Below are positions 12,117 to 21,250 of a stretch of 64,000 bases of DNA, one piece after another. The stretch comes from Apricaphanius iberus. Its lineage: Eukaryota > Chordata > Actinopteri > Cyprinodontiformes > Aphaniidae. Location: the NCBI GenBank assembly GCA_028564705.1, contig JAPXFQ010000074.1, positions 1,505,501 through 1,569,500 of the forward strand, in the 5' to 3' direction. The translations under genes were made by a program, and so were the position numbers. The notes under the pieces were generated by a model. The model saw only the letters and a program-made list of their open reading frames with translations, was not told the origin of the DNA and did not search any database. Positions within the stretch are counted from its first letter, which is position 1; each line of letters begins with the position of its first letter.

Positions 12117-12320
12117 CTCAGTTTCAGTTTATTCACGCAGCTGAAATTCACAACACATATCATCTCAAAGCACTTTACAAGAAAAGTCATTTCAATTCAA
12201 TTGTACATACATTCCAATTAATCCTTGAGTTCGTTATTACAGTTGATTTAAAAGTTTGACAGTTTTCTATCTAAGTCATCCCAGCAATGAGTTGTTGACT
12301 TGAAGCATTCTCTCCTTCTG
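12117..12320 (-). repeat. LINE 3' tail, minus orientation
   Basis: TTCACAACACATATCATCTC followed by AAAGCACTTTACAAG is the reverse complement of the LINE 3' tail seen at 15,990-16,050 (AAGTGCCTTGAGATGACATC, TGTTGTGAAATGG). Related minus-strand tails occur at 61,230 and 63,896. Confidence 0.75.
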
Positions 12321-13534
12321 GACCAACATGTTGCGAGTAGTAGACAGTATGGGTGTCACAATCTAAAATTGAAATCGATCTAAATTACGTCTTGACGATG
12401 CGCATCGGAATCTAAAAGATGTTCGCGATCGTGTCCTCCTGTTTACATTCTGTAGCGTCCCCAGCGTCCCACTCGGATTCCTAGCAACAGTTAGCAGGCA
12501 ACCGTCTATTTACTCAGATTTCCTCATCACAAGGAAACACGCTGAATTTTCCCTAGCAAGTAACTCTCACCAGTTCTCATACAACTCACAACGCCACCTG
12601 GTAACATTATTAACCGCTATATCACAATAAGAGCATCCATGTGAACACAACACACCTCTACAGAGCATATTAGCTGACACTAGCAAGTAGCTATTTGCTT
12701 GAGAGGATGCTTTTGCCCCTGGGTGGACATCGGTCATTTTGAAACTCTGGATACGGCCTTGTTTCTATCGTATTAGTAAGGGAAAGCCTCTAAATCCCTC
12801 TGGTAACTTCTCATAATACTCACTCAATTTGGATAATTCAGATGTCTCTGGTGCACATTGTGTCTCGCTTCAGTGTTAATACAGTAGTCTGATGAATAGA
12901 GGTTAAAATTATTTACCCAACAGGCTGTTTGGTCTTCAATAAATTAGACTCAGACTCAGTTCGAGAGCTCATTAGGAATGCGAGATAATAGAACATTTTG
13001 CAATGGCAATATTGGTAAATACTGCGATGATGATATCAGTTGCAATATACATTTGACCCCCGCTATTCATAAACTACTGTCACCCACAAACAAAGTATGC
13101 CAATACTAGAGACCTACTCTAAAAATGCTTAGAATGGCCTATTTTAATAGTTCACACACCTCATTAACATTAGTAACATAGTAACATTAGTATGCTCAGT
13201 AAACATCATCTCAGTACCAACGAAGCTAATGTCTACAGGCTTCCTTATTTTTGTTCTTGGGGTTACAGCCAATCAACTAGGGGATCAGGACGATACCAGC
13301 TTAAGATGAAACTGAAAACAAATATTGGTACTGAAAATAAAATTTGGCATTTAAAAATATAATTGTAGGAGGTTCCGGTGAAGATGGTTGGCTAGAAGAA
13401 GTGTTTTCACTATGCTCCCGCTCACACCTGTATCTTCCATGGTATAATGCACGCTACTGTCAACAGTCTGGCTTAAATTACTGACTGAGAGTCTAGGGAG
13501 TCAACAACAGCCCTAAATACGCCTGGTGCAAAAC

Positions 13535-14361
13535 ATGTCGAAACAGACAAAGATACAGACACAAAAGACGACGGCCACCATGATGACCACTGCTAGCCAA
13601 ACTGACAAGCTAGTAACAACAGGTGATCAGAATTCGCTCCTGATGGATACCACAGCTCTCATCCGTGCAGTGACAAATAACATCAGTGAGGTAATTGACC
13701 AAAAACTGTCTTCACTGTCTGGGACACTGGAGAAGATTTCTTCCTCGCTGGAAAACCTTTCCAAACGAGTCACGGGGGAAGAGCAGAGAATCTCAGATGT
13801 GGAAGACGGGGTCACTGGTCTTGCAGGAAGGCTAGTTGAAGCGGAGGAGAAGATTATTGCAAAAGGCTTGGATGATTTGGAGAACCGCAGCAGGCGCGAC
13901 AACATCCGCATTATTAATCCGAAAGAAGGCGCAGAGGGTGAGGATCCCATTCGATTTTTGAAATCTGGCTACCAGCTACACTTGGGCTGGGAAACAGCTC
14001 GACGGAGAAGGCCAACATTAAAATTGACCGAGCGCACTGCGGCCTGGCTCTGCGGGGTGCCCGCCCCAGGCCGCTGATCATCAAGCTCCACAACTCCAGA
14101 GATAAACAGCAGATCATGGCAGCGGCGAGAGCGGCCCCCGACCTTCATCACGATGGACAACGGATCTTTATACACCAGGATCTGTCCTGCGCGATCCGCG
14201 AGAAGCGACTGGGATTTAATGCCTCCTGTAAGGCATTGATTGACAAGGGAATCCGCTTCAGAATGCGCTACCCAGCGATGCTTGTAGTGAACCACGGTGG
14301 CGCTGAGCACAAGTTTGACTCCCCAAAAAAAGCACAAAGTTTCATCAAGGCGCTGGACTAA
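13535..14361 (+). pseudogene. L1-like ORF1 remnant
   Basis: The likely start is the ATG at 13,535 (MSKQTKIQTQKTTATM). A heptad-rich middle (SSLSGTLEKISSSLENLSKR) leads to the L1 ORF1 signature LDDLENRSRRDNIRI at 13,870-13,914. The frame is lost after about 13,920 and resumes from about 14,060 as PLIIKLHNSRDKQQIMAAAR, ending ...KAQSFIKALD with TAA at 14,359-14,361, the expected C-terminal domain. At least one shift breaks the protein. The family differs from the L1-like copy at 1-2,275. Confidence 0.85.
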
Positions 14362-14828
14362 AATACAACCAATACCTTCCCTGTATAAACTGTGACATTT
14401 CTGTAATTAAGCTGGGACAATATTTAAAGGGGTTCAGCTCACCACCACGTAAGTCCACTGTGTTTAAGGCAGATCAATGTGCTTTAGGGCTAATATAGTA
14501 TGCAGTATTAATTGTTTACTGAGTCTTTACCTTGGTTTCACAATGGATTCACTTCTTCTGGCTAGACTTGGGTCTGTAATACCACTCAGTAGGTGGCTTT
14601 TTTGTTGTGATATGTTGACGTTCACTCCAATTTCTATATTATAATGCAGTTTGTTATGTATATAAGAGCTCTTTTGCCATTAGTTTATGATGGCTCCGTT
14701 CATGTCAGCACAGCTACTTTATGCCACAGGTCAGATGTTTTACAGTGTGTTTATTATGAAGGGTCATTTTGTTCATTTTGGGTTCACAATTCTTGTCCAA
14801 TGACTGAATACTTTTATAATGAGTAGCT

Positions 14829-15123
14829 TAAAAATTGTAACTCTCAATGATTTAATCATGTTATTAAGAGACGTAAAATATTTTCCTCACTCAAAAAAGA
14901 TGGAGTGCAGATTGCGTTACTGCAAGAGACTCGCCTAAAAGATTCTGAACACTTATAACTCAAGCGTGACTGGGTGGGACAAATTTACTATTCCTCTTTT
15001 AACTCTGAAAGTTAAAGAGAACAGCACCTCTGAACCCACTGCTGTTCATACTGGGTCTATCTGTAGTAGGGCTCTCCCTATCCTCGGTACAAATGTTATT
15101 GTTATGTAAACTTTAACATTTAG
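14829..15123 (+). pseudogene. L1-like ORF2 start (endonuclease), broken
   Basis: Reads LKIVTLNDLIMLL...SKKD in one frame and then VQIALLQETRLKDSEHL, a stop, and LKRDWVGQIYYSSFNSES, the first 70 or so residues of the LINE endonuclease with the ALLQET metal-binding Glu. Degenerate coding strings go on to about 15,120, where the 28S-like segment begins. Confidence 0.8.
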
Positions 15124-15487
15124 CAAGGCGATGTGTACGGGGGCCAGTCAGCGCCGGAGAGAGGTTCTTTCAAGGGGATCCTCCCGCACAGTGCGGCCGC
15201 CCATTACCTGCCGGGTTGAATCCCCCGGGCAGACTGTGCGGACCCCACCCGTTTATCTCTTAAACGTTTCTCGCCCTCTTCAACTCTGTCCTCTCAGTTC
15301 TGTCAATTTTTCCTTAAGATAGTTGTCGACTATCGGTCTCGTGCCGGTATTTAGCCTTAGATGGAGTTTACCACCCACTTTGGGCTGCATTCTCAAACAA
15401 CCCGACTCCGAGAAGACCCCGGCATGACGGGGGCCGTTACCGGCCCTACACCGTCCACGGGCTGAGCCTCGATCAGGAGGACTCAGA
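15124..15487 (-). pseudogene. 28S rRNA-derived fragment (antisense to the host LINE)
   Basis: The reverse complement reads like the 5' part of vertebrate 28S rRNA (region of D1-D2): GATCGAGGCTCAGCCCGTGG, TCGGAGTCGGGTTGTTTG, GAATGCAGCCCAAAGTGGGT, GGTAAACTCCATCTAAGGCT, AAATACCGGCACGAGACCGA, TAGTCGAC, AAACGGGTGGGGTCCGCACA and GGGGGATTCAACCCGGCAGG occur in the right order and spacing. Many substitutions and indels show that it is not a working rRNA. Its GC content is far above that of its neighbours. The left border is less certain because the D2 region varies. Confidence 0.88.
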
Positions 15488-15779
15488 CAGAGTGTTGGTA
15501 GCCAGGTCTCCTAGTAGCTAGGAGACAGGTTAATGTTAGTAGCTATGCTGCTTTAGGCTAGGCTGTTGGAGGACATTATTAGGGTCTGTTCCTACTTTCT
15601 CTCCTACTTCTCCCCAACTGCATGATGTGCTGTCAATTCAAGCACTAACCTGTTTTCTATTATAGTAGGTGCTCCGGATTAGCCCTGCTTGACGACCCTG
15701 ACTAAGATGGCATTGCAGTGACGGAAAATTCTCCACGTCCTGCAACAAACTTCTGCATCAGTTCTATTGCTCTTTCTGT

Positions 15780-16079
15780 GTCTCTGTTATGTATTCTCCA
15801 AGCCACAGACGGTCGCGGCAGATAACCGCTTGTGCTGAGCCTGGTTCTGCCGGAGGTTTCTTCCTGTTAAAAGGGAGTTTTTCCTTCCCACTGTCGCTTC
15901 ATGCTTGCTCAGTATGAGGGATTGCTGAGAATTCCACGACGCAATCTTCTGTGGTTCTGTAATTTCTACACTAAACATTGTATTGTAATAACTCTTTTTG
16001 TAAAGTGCCTTGAGATGACATCTGTTGTGAAATGGCGCTATATAAATAAACTGAATTGAAATTGAATTGAATTGAATTG
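15780..16079 (+). repeat. Fish LINE/SINE 3' tail with (GAATT)n end
   Basis: Contains CGGTCGCGGCAGATAACCGC, GGAGGTTTCTTCCTGTTAAA, AGTTTTTCCTTCCCACTGTC, AAGTGCCTTGAGATGACATC and GGCGCTATATAAATAAACTG, then four GAATT-like units. This is a very common fish CR1/L2-type LINE 3' end. A second copy lies at 32,390-32,745. Together with the 28S-like piece and about 290 bp of unassigned sequence (15,488-15,779) it forms the non-L1 block inside the L1. Confidence 0.8.
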
Positions 16080-16283
16080 TTTCAATGGATTCAGAGACAA
16101 CGCCCCACTGTTACACATTGGTACAGAGAAACGTTCAGAGTGTTGCCAATGGAGCGCCTTAGTGCCACTATAAAGGGCAAGGGTGATGCTTATGTAGGAT
16201 ATGGAGGCCTTTGCTTGATTACTTACCTTGCTGTGCTGTTGCATAAAGGGGGATCACATTTTGTTTTTAGACATAATAATTAA
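16080..16283 (+). pseudogene. L1-like ORF2 C-terminal end
   Basis: The frame reads FQWIQRQRPTVTHWYRETFR, then VLPMERLSATIKGK, the usual last segment of fish L1 ORF2, and ends with TAA at 16,281-16,283. The 3' UTR follows to 16,473. Confidence 0.8.
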
Positions 16284-16487
16284 TGTCAGTACAACCCTCC
16301 CCTCCCCTTTTTTTTCTTGTTCTTTTTCCCTTCTCTTTAAATGTGGAACACTGTACATATGTTGACCCAGACATGTGTTTCTGTAACTCATGTACTTGCA
16401 TTTGTTTTCTTTGGCTGTGCTGAATTGTTGCTGTTTGTATTGTTCTTAAAAAATCAATAAATCATTGTTATATAAAATATAATTGTA

Positions 16488-17565
16488 ACAAAAAATCTTG
16501 ATTTTGAATGTGAATGTGAAAATTTATGTATTGAAAGTGAAATAATAATTGGAAGTGAAAAAAAAGTCAATGAAACTCAAAATATATGCATTAAAGCAAC
16601 TCACAATCACATTTACAAAATTTGAAAAAAAAAAAAAATCTTCAATGCCAATCTTTTTTAGCTGCTGCTGCTTTTCAGCTTCATTCAGCTGATACTCATT
16701 TCACGTCGTGCCCGCGCATGATGGACAGGCCTTAAGAGCCGCTGGTGCTTGCTTTCAGCTGGCAGTGAATCTGCCATTTTATACCCGGTCTCTAACCCAG
16801 TAAAGGTCACTTGTGGGGATTTTTTTATATCTTTAATTCCAAAATGTCCACGTACTACAGTAAAATCCACTGCTATAACTATAATGTTTATTTATTTATT
16901 GTTGTGGTAGTCTAGTGGTTTGAGTTGCTGTCTCCAAGTCGTCATGGTATAAGTTCAAAACCTCGTATGAACTTTCTTAATTAATACATTTTTCTCTTGT
17001 ACACAACTGCACTTTTTTTTTTCATAATATTTTTTATACTGACGTAATGTTATTATAGTAAGTAAAGCAAAACTTATGCACAAGGTTTAACATACTGCTG
17101 ACGGAGCTCATAAAGGTAAAAGTTTTGTGCAGCCTGCAGACCATCAGCAGACTAAGGGATCAGAACACCCGGTCGAAGAAGAATGATTAAAAAGCCTAAA
17201 GGTCAACACAATCTAGTGGAGCCAAACCCATGACAATAGGACTTCTAAGCCAAATCCTTAACGATTAACTTTAAAGTTATATCAAAATAAGCATTACAGA
17301 AGCTTTAGCAGTGGATTTTGCTGTAATATGTGGACATTTTAGTGTTAAAAATATATAAAAGAACTACAAGTGACCTTTACTGGGTTTAACGGGTATAAAA
17401 TGGCAGATTCACTGACAGCCGAACGCAAGCACCAGCGGCTCTGAAGTCCCACCCCTCGCATGTGTGCACGACGTGAAATGAGTATCAGCTGAATGATCCA
17501 GAAAAGCACCAGCAGTTAAAAAAGATTGGCATTGAAAAAAATGATGAAAGTGTGAAATTTTGATT
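16488..17565. mobile_element. Foldback (long inverted-repeat) element, left arm, spacer and inner right arm
   Basis: About 270 bp at 16,620-16,890 are repeated as the reverse complement at about 17,295-17,560; shared strings include TTCAATGCCAATC, TTCAGCTGATACTCATTTCA, GCCATTTTATACCC, AGTAAAGGTCACTTGT and AATCCACTGCT. The outer 100 bp of the left arm (16,505-16,610) match the reverse complement of 21,155-21,245, beyond the hAT element, showing that the right arm was split by that insertion. The spacer (16,891-17,294) includes a tRNA-like stretch. No protein is coded. Confidence 0.8.
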
Positions 17566-17828
17566 CAGGTTAATAGGTCCTGGACGATAATTCGATAGCA
17601 ATTGATCGATAGATGTGTGGTGCGATAGAAAAAAAAGGGGTAGATAAAAATGTTCGATAGAAAAACAAGTTTTCCCTCATTTTCTTATTGTAGCCTATCA
17701 GGCTGCTTAATACAACAATAATTACTTACTCCAAACGAATCATTAACAATGACCCACCCAGCTCTGTCAGCCACCCTCTCTCCTTTCAAACCACAAAAAG
17801 GATTAAATATGGAGAGCCTAAGTCTCTT

Positions 17829-18510
17829 TCCCTTCCGGTCGGCCCAATGGTCCCCAAACCGAAAAAATAACGAATGGAAGTCAATGGAGCGATAAAAGTT
17901 ATTTTCTGGTCTGTTTTGTCTTACGTCCTGAATCACACATATGTTGTAATTCGATTTAAATGATAACTAACGATGTACGTTTCGACTGTGTTTGTCCAGT
18001 GATTTGGGATTTATTTGATTGTAAAAATTTACATTTGAAATGCCTACAAATCAGAAGTCAGAAGTCACATATATGACGTAATTTTGCTAACGGGAGTTAG
18101 CGTTAGCTATAGCACGTAAAACACTCACCTAGAGCTTGTAGAGCTTCTCCTCCATGCTTGTTCTCAGTCCACCGGCTGCTTTACCCTCGACTTAGCTGCT
18201 ACTTTCCACATGGTCAGATTTATAGAGGTTTAATGCTCCTTTCTTCATCCTGGAGGCTACGGCCATCCCTCTCCTTCTTCTTCTGCAATTGTAGTCCGCA
18301 AGGCGTTTTTACACAACACCTAAAGTAACTTTTACCTCCGGTCGAAAATCAGAGTTTTCTCTGCATCGAAATTTATTTTTAAAATTCACAGACATCATAT
18401 TTTCGATCCACGGCGCATTTCAAACTGGACCAGAAAATAACTTTTATCGCTCCATTGACTCTCATTCCTTTTTTTTGCAGTCGGGGACCCATGGACCAGA
18501 AGTAGAAGGG
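17829..18510. mobile_element. Inverted-repeat MITE nested in the hAT element
   Basis: AATGGAGCGATAAAAGTTAT with TTTCTGGTC at 17,884-17,914 is matched in reverse complement at 18,427-18,462, and GGTCCCCAAACCG at 17,849 matches the complement of the CGGGGACCCATGG region near 18,482. The outer borders are approximate and no target duplication was resolved. Confidence 0.6.
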
Positions 18511-18519
18511 CGTGACTTA

Positions 18520-19532
18520 CTGTGCGTCCACACCAAAAGCGAATTAAGCGAGCGGCGAGTCAGGTGTACATGTTATGTCAATGGAGGAGTGCGATGACGT
18601 GCCGCAGGGGGTCCTGCTTCAAGTCAGAAGCAGATTTGCGTCGCGAAAACGCTTTTCTGCCTGATCTTCGCGGAGGATTTGTGCGAATGAGGCGTTTGCG
18701 GCGCGTGAAAAATTCTGCTCAAGTTGAAAAAGTCTGAACTCCAGCTTCAAATCGCGCCGCGTCAACCAATCAGGGGACAGAGTTTCAGTGATTCTGTGAC
18801 TGTCATGGAGTCACAGCCTCAGCAGGACATGGAGGAAATACTGATCAACATTGTGGCTAATCACCCAGAGCTACATGACACAAGCAGTTTTCAATACAGA
18901 GACAGAAATAAAAAAACAAACTATTTAGACAGGAATGCTCTTAAGAGGTTTGTGGGTGGCTCTTAAAAGAGCTGTTTTTGCTGTAAAAGCACCTCTCGGC
19001 CTAGAAGTCAGCCTTGAAACGGCCTCCTCACCTGGTTTTCTGGTGGCAGCTCCCGCACCACGTCCCACGCTGCCCAAATATTATAAACTTTTACGACATT
19101 CACGGCACAAACTGGGCGAGCAGGTCACGTTTTCCAGGCGGCGAGGAGCCGGTGTTTATGAGAGGCTCGCTGCTGTTTGTGGATCCCTCCGCCGTAGCTA
19201 GATTGTATCTGTAGCTCACCAAACCCCCGGTGCAGCGGTCCCAGCTCTACCGGAGGCCAGGCCGAACACGTTATCCACTCTGTCCTCTGTCAGATCGGAG
19301 ACCATAGTCCATAATCCACCGGCAGCTGCACTCTAGCCCCAGTTCCGCTGAACCTCGGGCCGATCACGCAGTCCTCCATCAGCTCGGTCCATAATCCACC
19401 GCTAGTTCGCGCGTGAAAATACCATATTTGAAGCGCGTCCAGTTCGCGTTGGACACGCTTCAAGGTGCAAATGTTCAAGCATCCAGCTGGGGGCATGTGG
19501 CGCGTTTTGACGCTTTTGATATGGACACAGGG
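18520..19532 (+). mobile_element. Harbinger-type element with an MADF-like exon
   Basis: Ends CTGTGCGTCCACACCAAAAG and the complement of CTTTTGATATGGACACAGGG are similar inverted repeats, with TTA on each side (18,517-18,519 and 19,533-19,535). The element is 1,013 bp. It codes part of the Myb/MADF accessory protein rather than the nuclease. Confidence 0.75.
18805..18966 (+). pseudogene. MADF-like DNA-binding exon remnant of a Harbinger element
   Basis: From an ATG at 18,805 the frame reads MESQPQQDMEEILINIVANH, then PELHDTSSFQYRDRNKKTNY, matching the start of MADF domains (hydrophobic, then P-x-L-[YH]D, then Y-x-D-x-x-K). The invariant Trp that should follow is replaced by Tyr-Leu, and the frame ends soon after at 18,966. 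Such MADF/Myb-like proteins accompany the nuclease in PIF/Harbinger elements. Confidence 0.6.
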
Positions 19533-19961
19533 TTAGGCTCCCCATTTTGAGCTGAAAATTTTTTTTTAATAGTCCCTAAGCGAACCTTCACCGTAAAACT
19601 TAAAAGTTTCAGTGGCTCAGGTAAAGGTTACGTTCCGTTTTGAGCCGATCCTCCACGCACTAAAACATTAAACGTAGCAATAATGAATGAAATAAAAAAC
19701 TACGATCAGCTGTTTTAAGCAGGACTCCTGTCTCCAGCTTGCTACGAATCTCTTACAGAGAGACACAGGAAACTTACCCAGGTCGCGTTGCTAACATCTG
19801 TGGCTTTCAAAATGTCCCCTCAGTTCTGCTCCCGGTCCTCAGAAGCGAAAAAACGCTTTAAAAAACACAACAGGGGTTGGATAGACCTGCTGGCTTCGGC
19901 TCTCAGTGACTGAGCTGCAGTGTTGGAGCCCATCAACACTGGTGAGTAGCTGTTAGCTTTA

Positions 19962-20692
19962 TGGTGCATTCAGACCAAGAGCTTTGTCAGCGTCAGGAAA
20001 AGCTCACAAAGCATCTAGTTTGACCGACTATGTTGAAGCTTGCAAAGTCTGCAAAGTCTGCCACTTCTGCCACTTTGCTGTACGTTCTGAAGTATGGCAG
20101 ATAGTATAGAGAGAGTGGTTTGGCTTTATTTGCTAAATAAAGCTATACAGCATCGACTTTGGCAACATCAGCCGTTTGTGGATACACCCTATTATACGGA
20201 TGCGTTCTAAGTTTGGGGAGTTTAACCATTTGCTCCAGGAGCTACGTACGGATGAGGTTCACTTTCAGCAGTACTTCTGTCTGTCCCGCGGCTAATTTTA
20301 CCACCTCCTAGGCCGCATCGGAGCTCAAATCTCCCACCAGGACACCAACTACAGGCGCTCTATTCCTACCGAAGAGCGCCTGTCCATCTGTCTTCGGTAA
20401 GTGTTATTTATGATGTTTTAAACCTGCGTTTTCTAGACGTAAAATGTAGGTTTTTCCTGCTCCCGTTACATACAAAATACGTGTAGTGACATCGTTACAA
20501 TTATAAGCTCTGATTGGTTAACGCTCAGCTTTATGAGCTTTGAAGCATGAAAAGCAGGAAAAGCCTGAAAAGTTGAGGGAGCTCACAAAGCGCCGCAGAG
20601 ACCGTGACGCTCCCCCAACGGCCTCCGCCAAAGACTTAACATGTAATCTTGACATTGCTGACGCTGATAAAGCCTGCGGTCTGAATGCAGCT
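19962..20692 (+). mobile_element. Harbinger-type DNA transposon, deleted copy (same family as 7,701-8,492)
   Basis: Ends GGTGCATTCAGACC (19,963) and the complement GGTCTGAATGCAGC (20,678) sit inside TTA duplications at 19,959-19,961 and 20,693-20,695. The 731-bp element holds part of the nuclease gene. It interrupts a repeat that is uninterrupted near 2,395. Confidence 0.85.
20170..20396 (+). pseudogene. Harbinger transposase exon remnant
   Basis: The frame reads LWIHPIIRMRSKFGEFNHLL, QELRTDEVHFQQYFCLSRG, a stop, FYHLLGRIGAQISHQDTNYR and IPTEERLSICLR, the N-terminal part of PIF/Harbinger nucleases. A GTAAGT splice donor follows directly at 20,397. The downstream exon with the DDE core is missing. 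Only one stop interrupts this stretch, so it is better preserved than the copy at 8,045. Confidence 0.85.
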
Positions 20693-20695
20693 TTA

Positions 20696-20815
20696 GCCTA
20701 CAGCTGAAGAGCTGAAGTGAATTTGAATAAGCTTTATTGACAAAATAAACCGAGGGTTTCAGCCTTTTAATATTATAAAGTGTCATAAAATCTTTAAAAG
20801 ATTAAAAAGTATAAA
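20696..20815 (+). repeat. Dispersed repeat, inverted copy of 2,276-2,420
   Basis: Same sequence as 2,276-2,400 in the other orientation (AGCTGAAGAGCTGAAGTG, TTTGAATAAGCTTTATTGAC, AGTGTCATAAAATC). It starts right after the TTA duplication of the Harbinger element. Confidence 0.75.
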
Positions 20816-21154
20816 AATAAGCCTTTAATTTAAATTGCTAACAGGACTAAAAATATATATAACATAATGGTTAATAATATTACTTTTCTTTGTATTTACT
20901 GATGTTACTCAGTCTCTTGGTTTGTTTCTGTGTCTTACAAACTTCCTTATGATAAAAAGAAGTGTTTGAAAATGTAATTAATTTAATTCTTAGTTAAAAT
21001 CTGTTCATAGAAGATAACAAAATGACTTGGGAGCCACTTAAAATATATTTGTTACATTATGTGATTTTTTAATCGATAATTATCGATATCAATCAGTATG
21101 ACTATTTTTTTTATCGATAAGCTTTTTTCTATATCGTCCAGCCCTACAAGTTAA

Positions 21155-21250
21155 TTGTTTAAATGCATATATTTTGAGTTTCCTTGACATTTTTTTCACT
21201 TTCAAATTTTATTTCACTTTCAGTACAGAAATATTCACTACATTTATTCC
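21155..21250. mobile_element. Foldback element, outer part of the right arm
   Basis: AATGCATATATTTTGAGTTT, then TTTTTTTCACTTTCAAATTT and ATTTCACTTTCAGTAC are the reverse complement of the arm at 16,505-16,600. It was joined to 17,565 before the hAT insertion. Confidence 0.75.

Larger units (their letters stand above)
13368..16473 (+). mobile_element. L1-like LINE insertion with 14-bp target duplications and a foreign internal segment
   Basis: AAAATATAATTGTA occurs at 13,354-13,367 and again at 16,474-16,487, flanking the element exactly. Inside, in order, are a 5' leader (GGAGGTTCCGGTGAAGATGG...), ORF1 (13,535-14,361), the start of ORF2 (about 14,829-15,123), a non-L1 segment with 28S rRNA and a LINE tail (about 15,124-16,079), the last part of ORF2 (16,080-16,283) and a 3' UTR ending in AATAAATC-type sequence. 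Most of ORF2, including the reverse transcriptase, is missing. Confidence 0.88.
17574..21146. mobile_element. hAT-type DNA element (3.57 kb) carrying nested insertions
   Basis: Inverted ends TAGGTCCTGGACGATA and the complement of TATCGTCCAGCCCTA are flanked by CAGGTTAA (17,566-17,573) and CAAGTTAA (21,147-21,154), an 8-bp duplication with one mismatch, as expected for hAT. Subterminal CGATA/TATCG repeats occur at both ends. No hAT transposase was seen. It contains an inner foldback MITE, two Harbinger elements and a piece matching 2,276-2,420. Confidence 0.75.

Noticed and set aside
15124..15487. Functional 28S rRNA gene
   Set aside because: The segment is short, full of changes, and embedded between LINE sequences; no 18S, 5.8S or spacer sequence is nearby.
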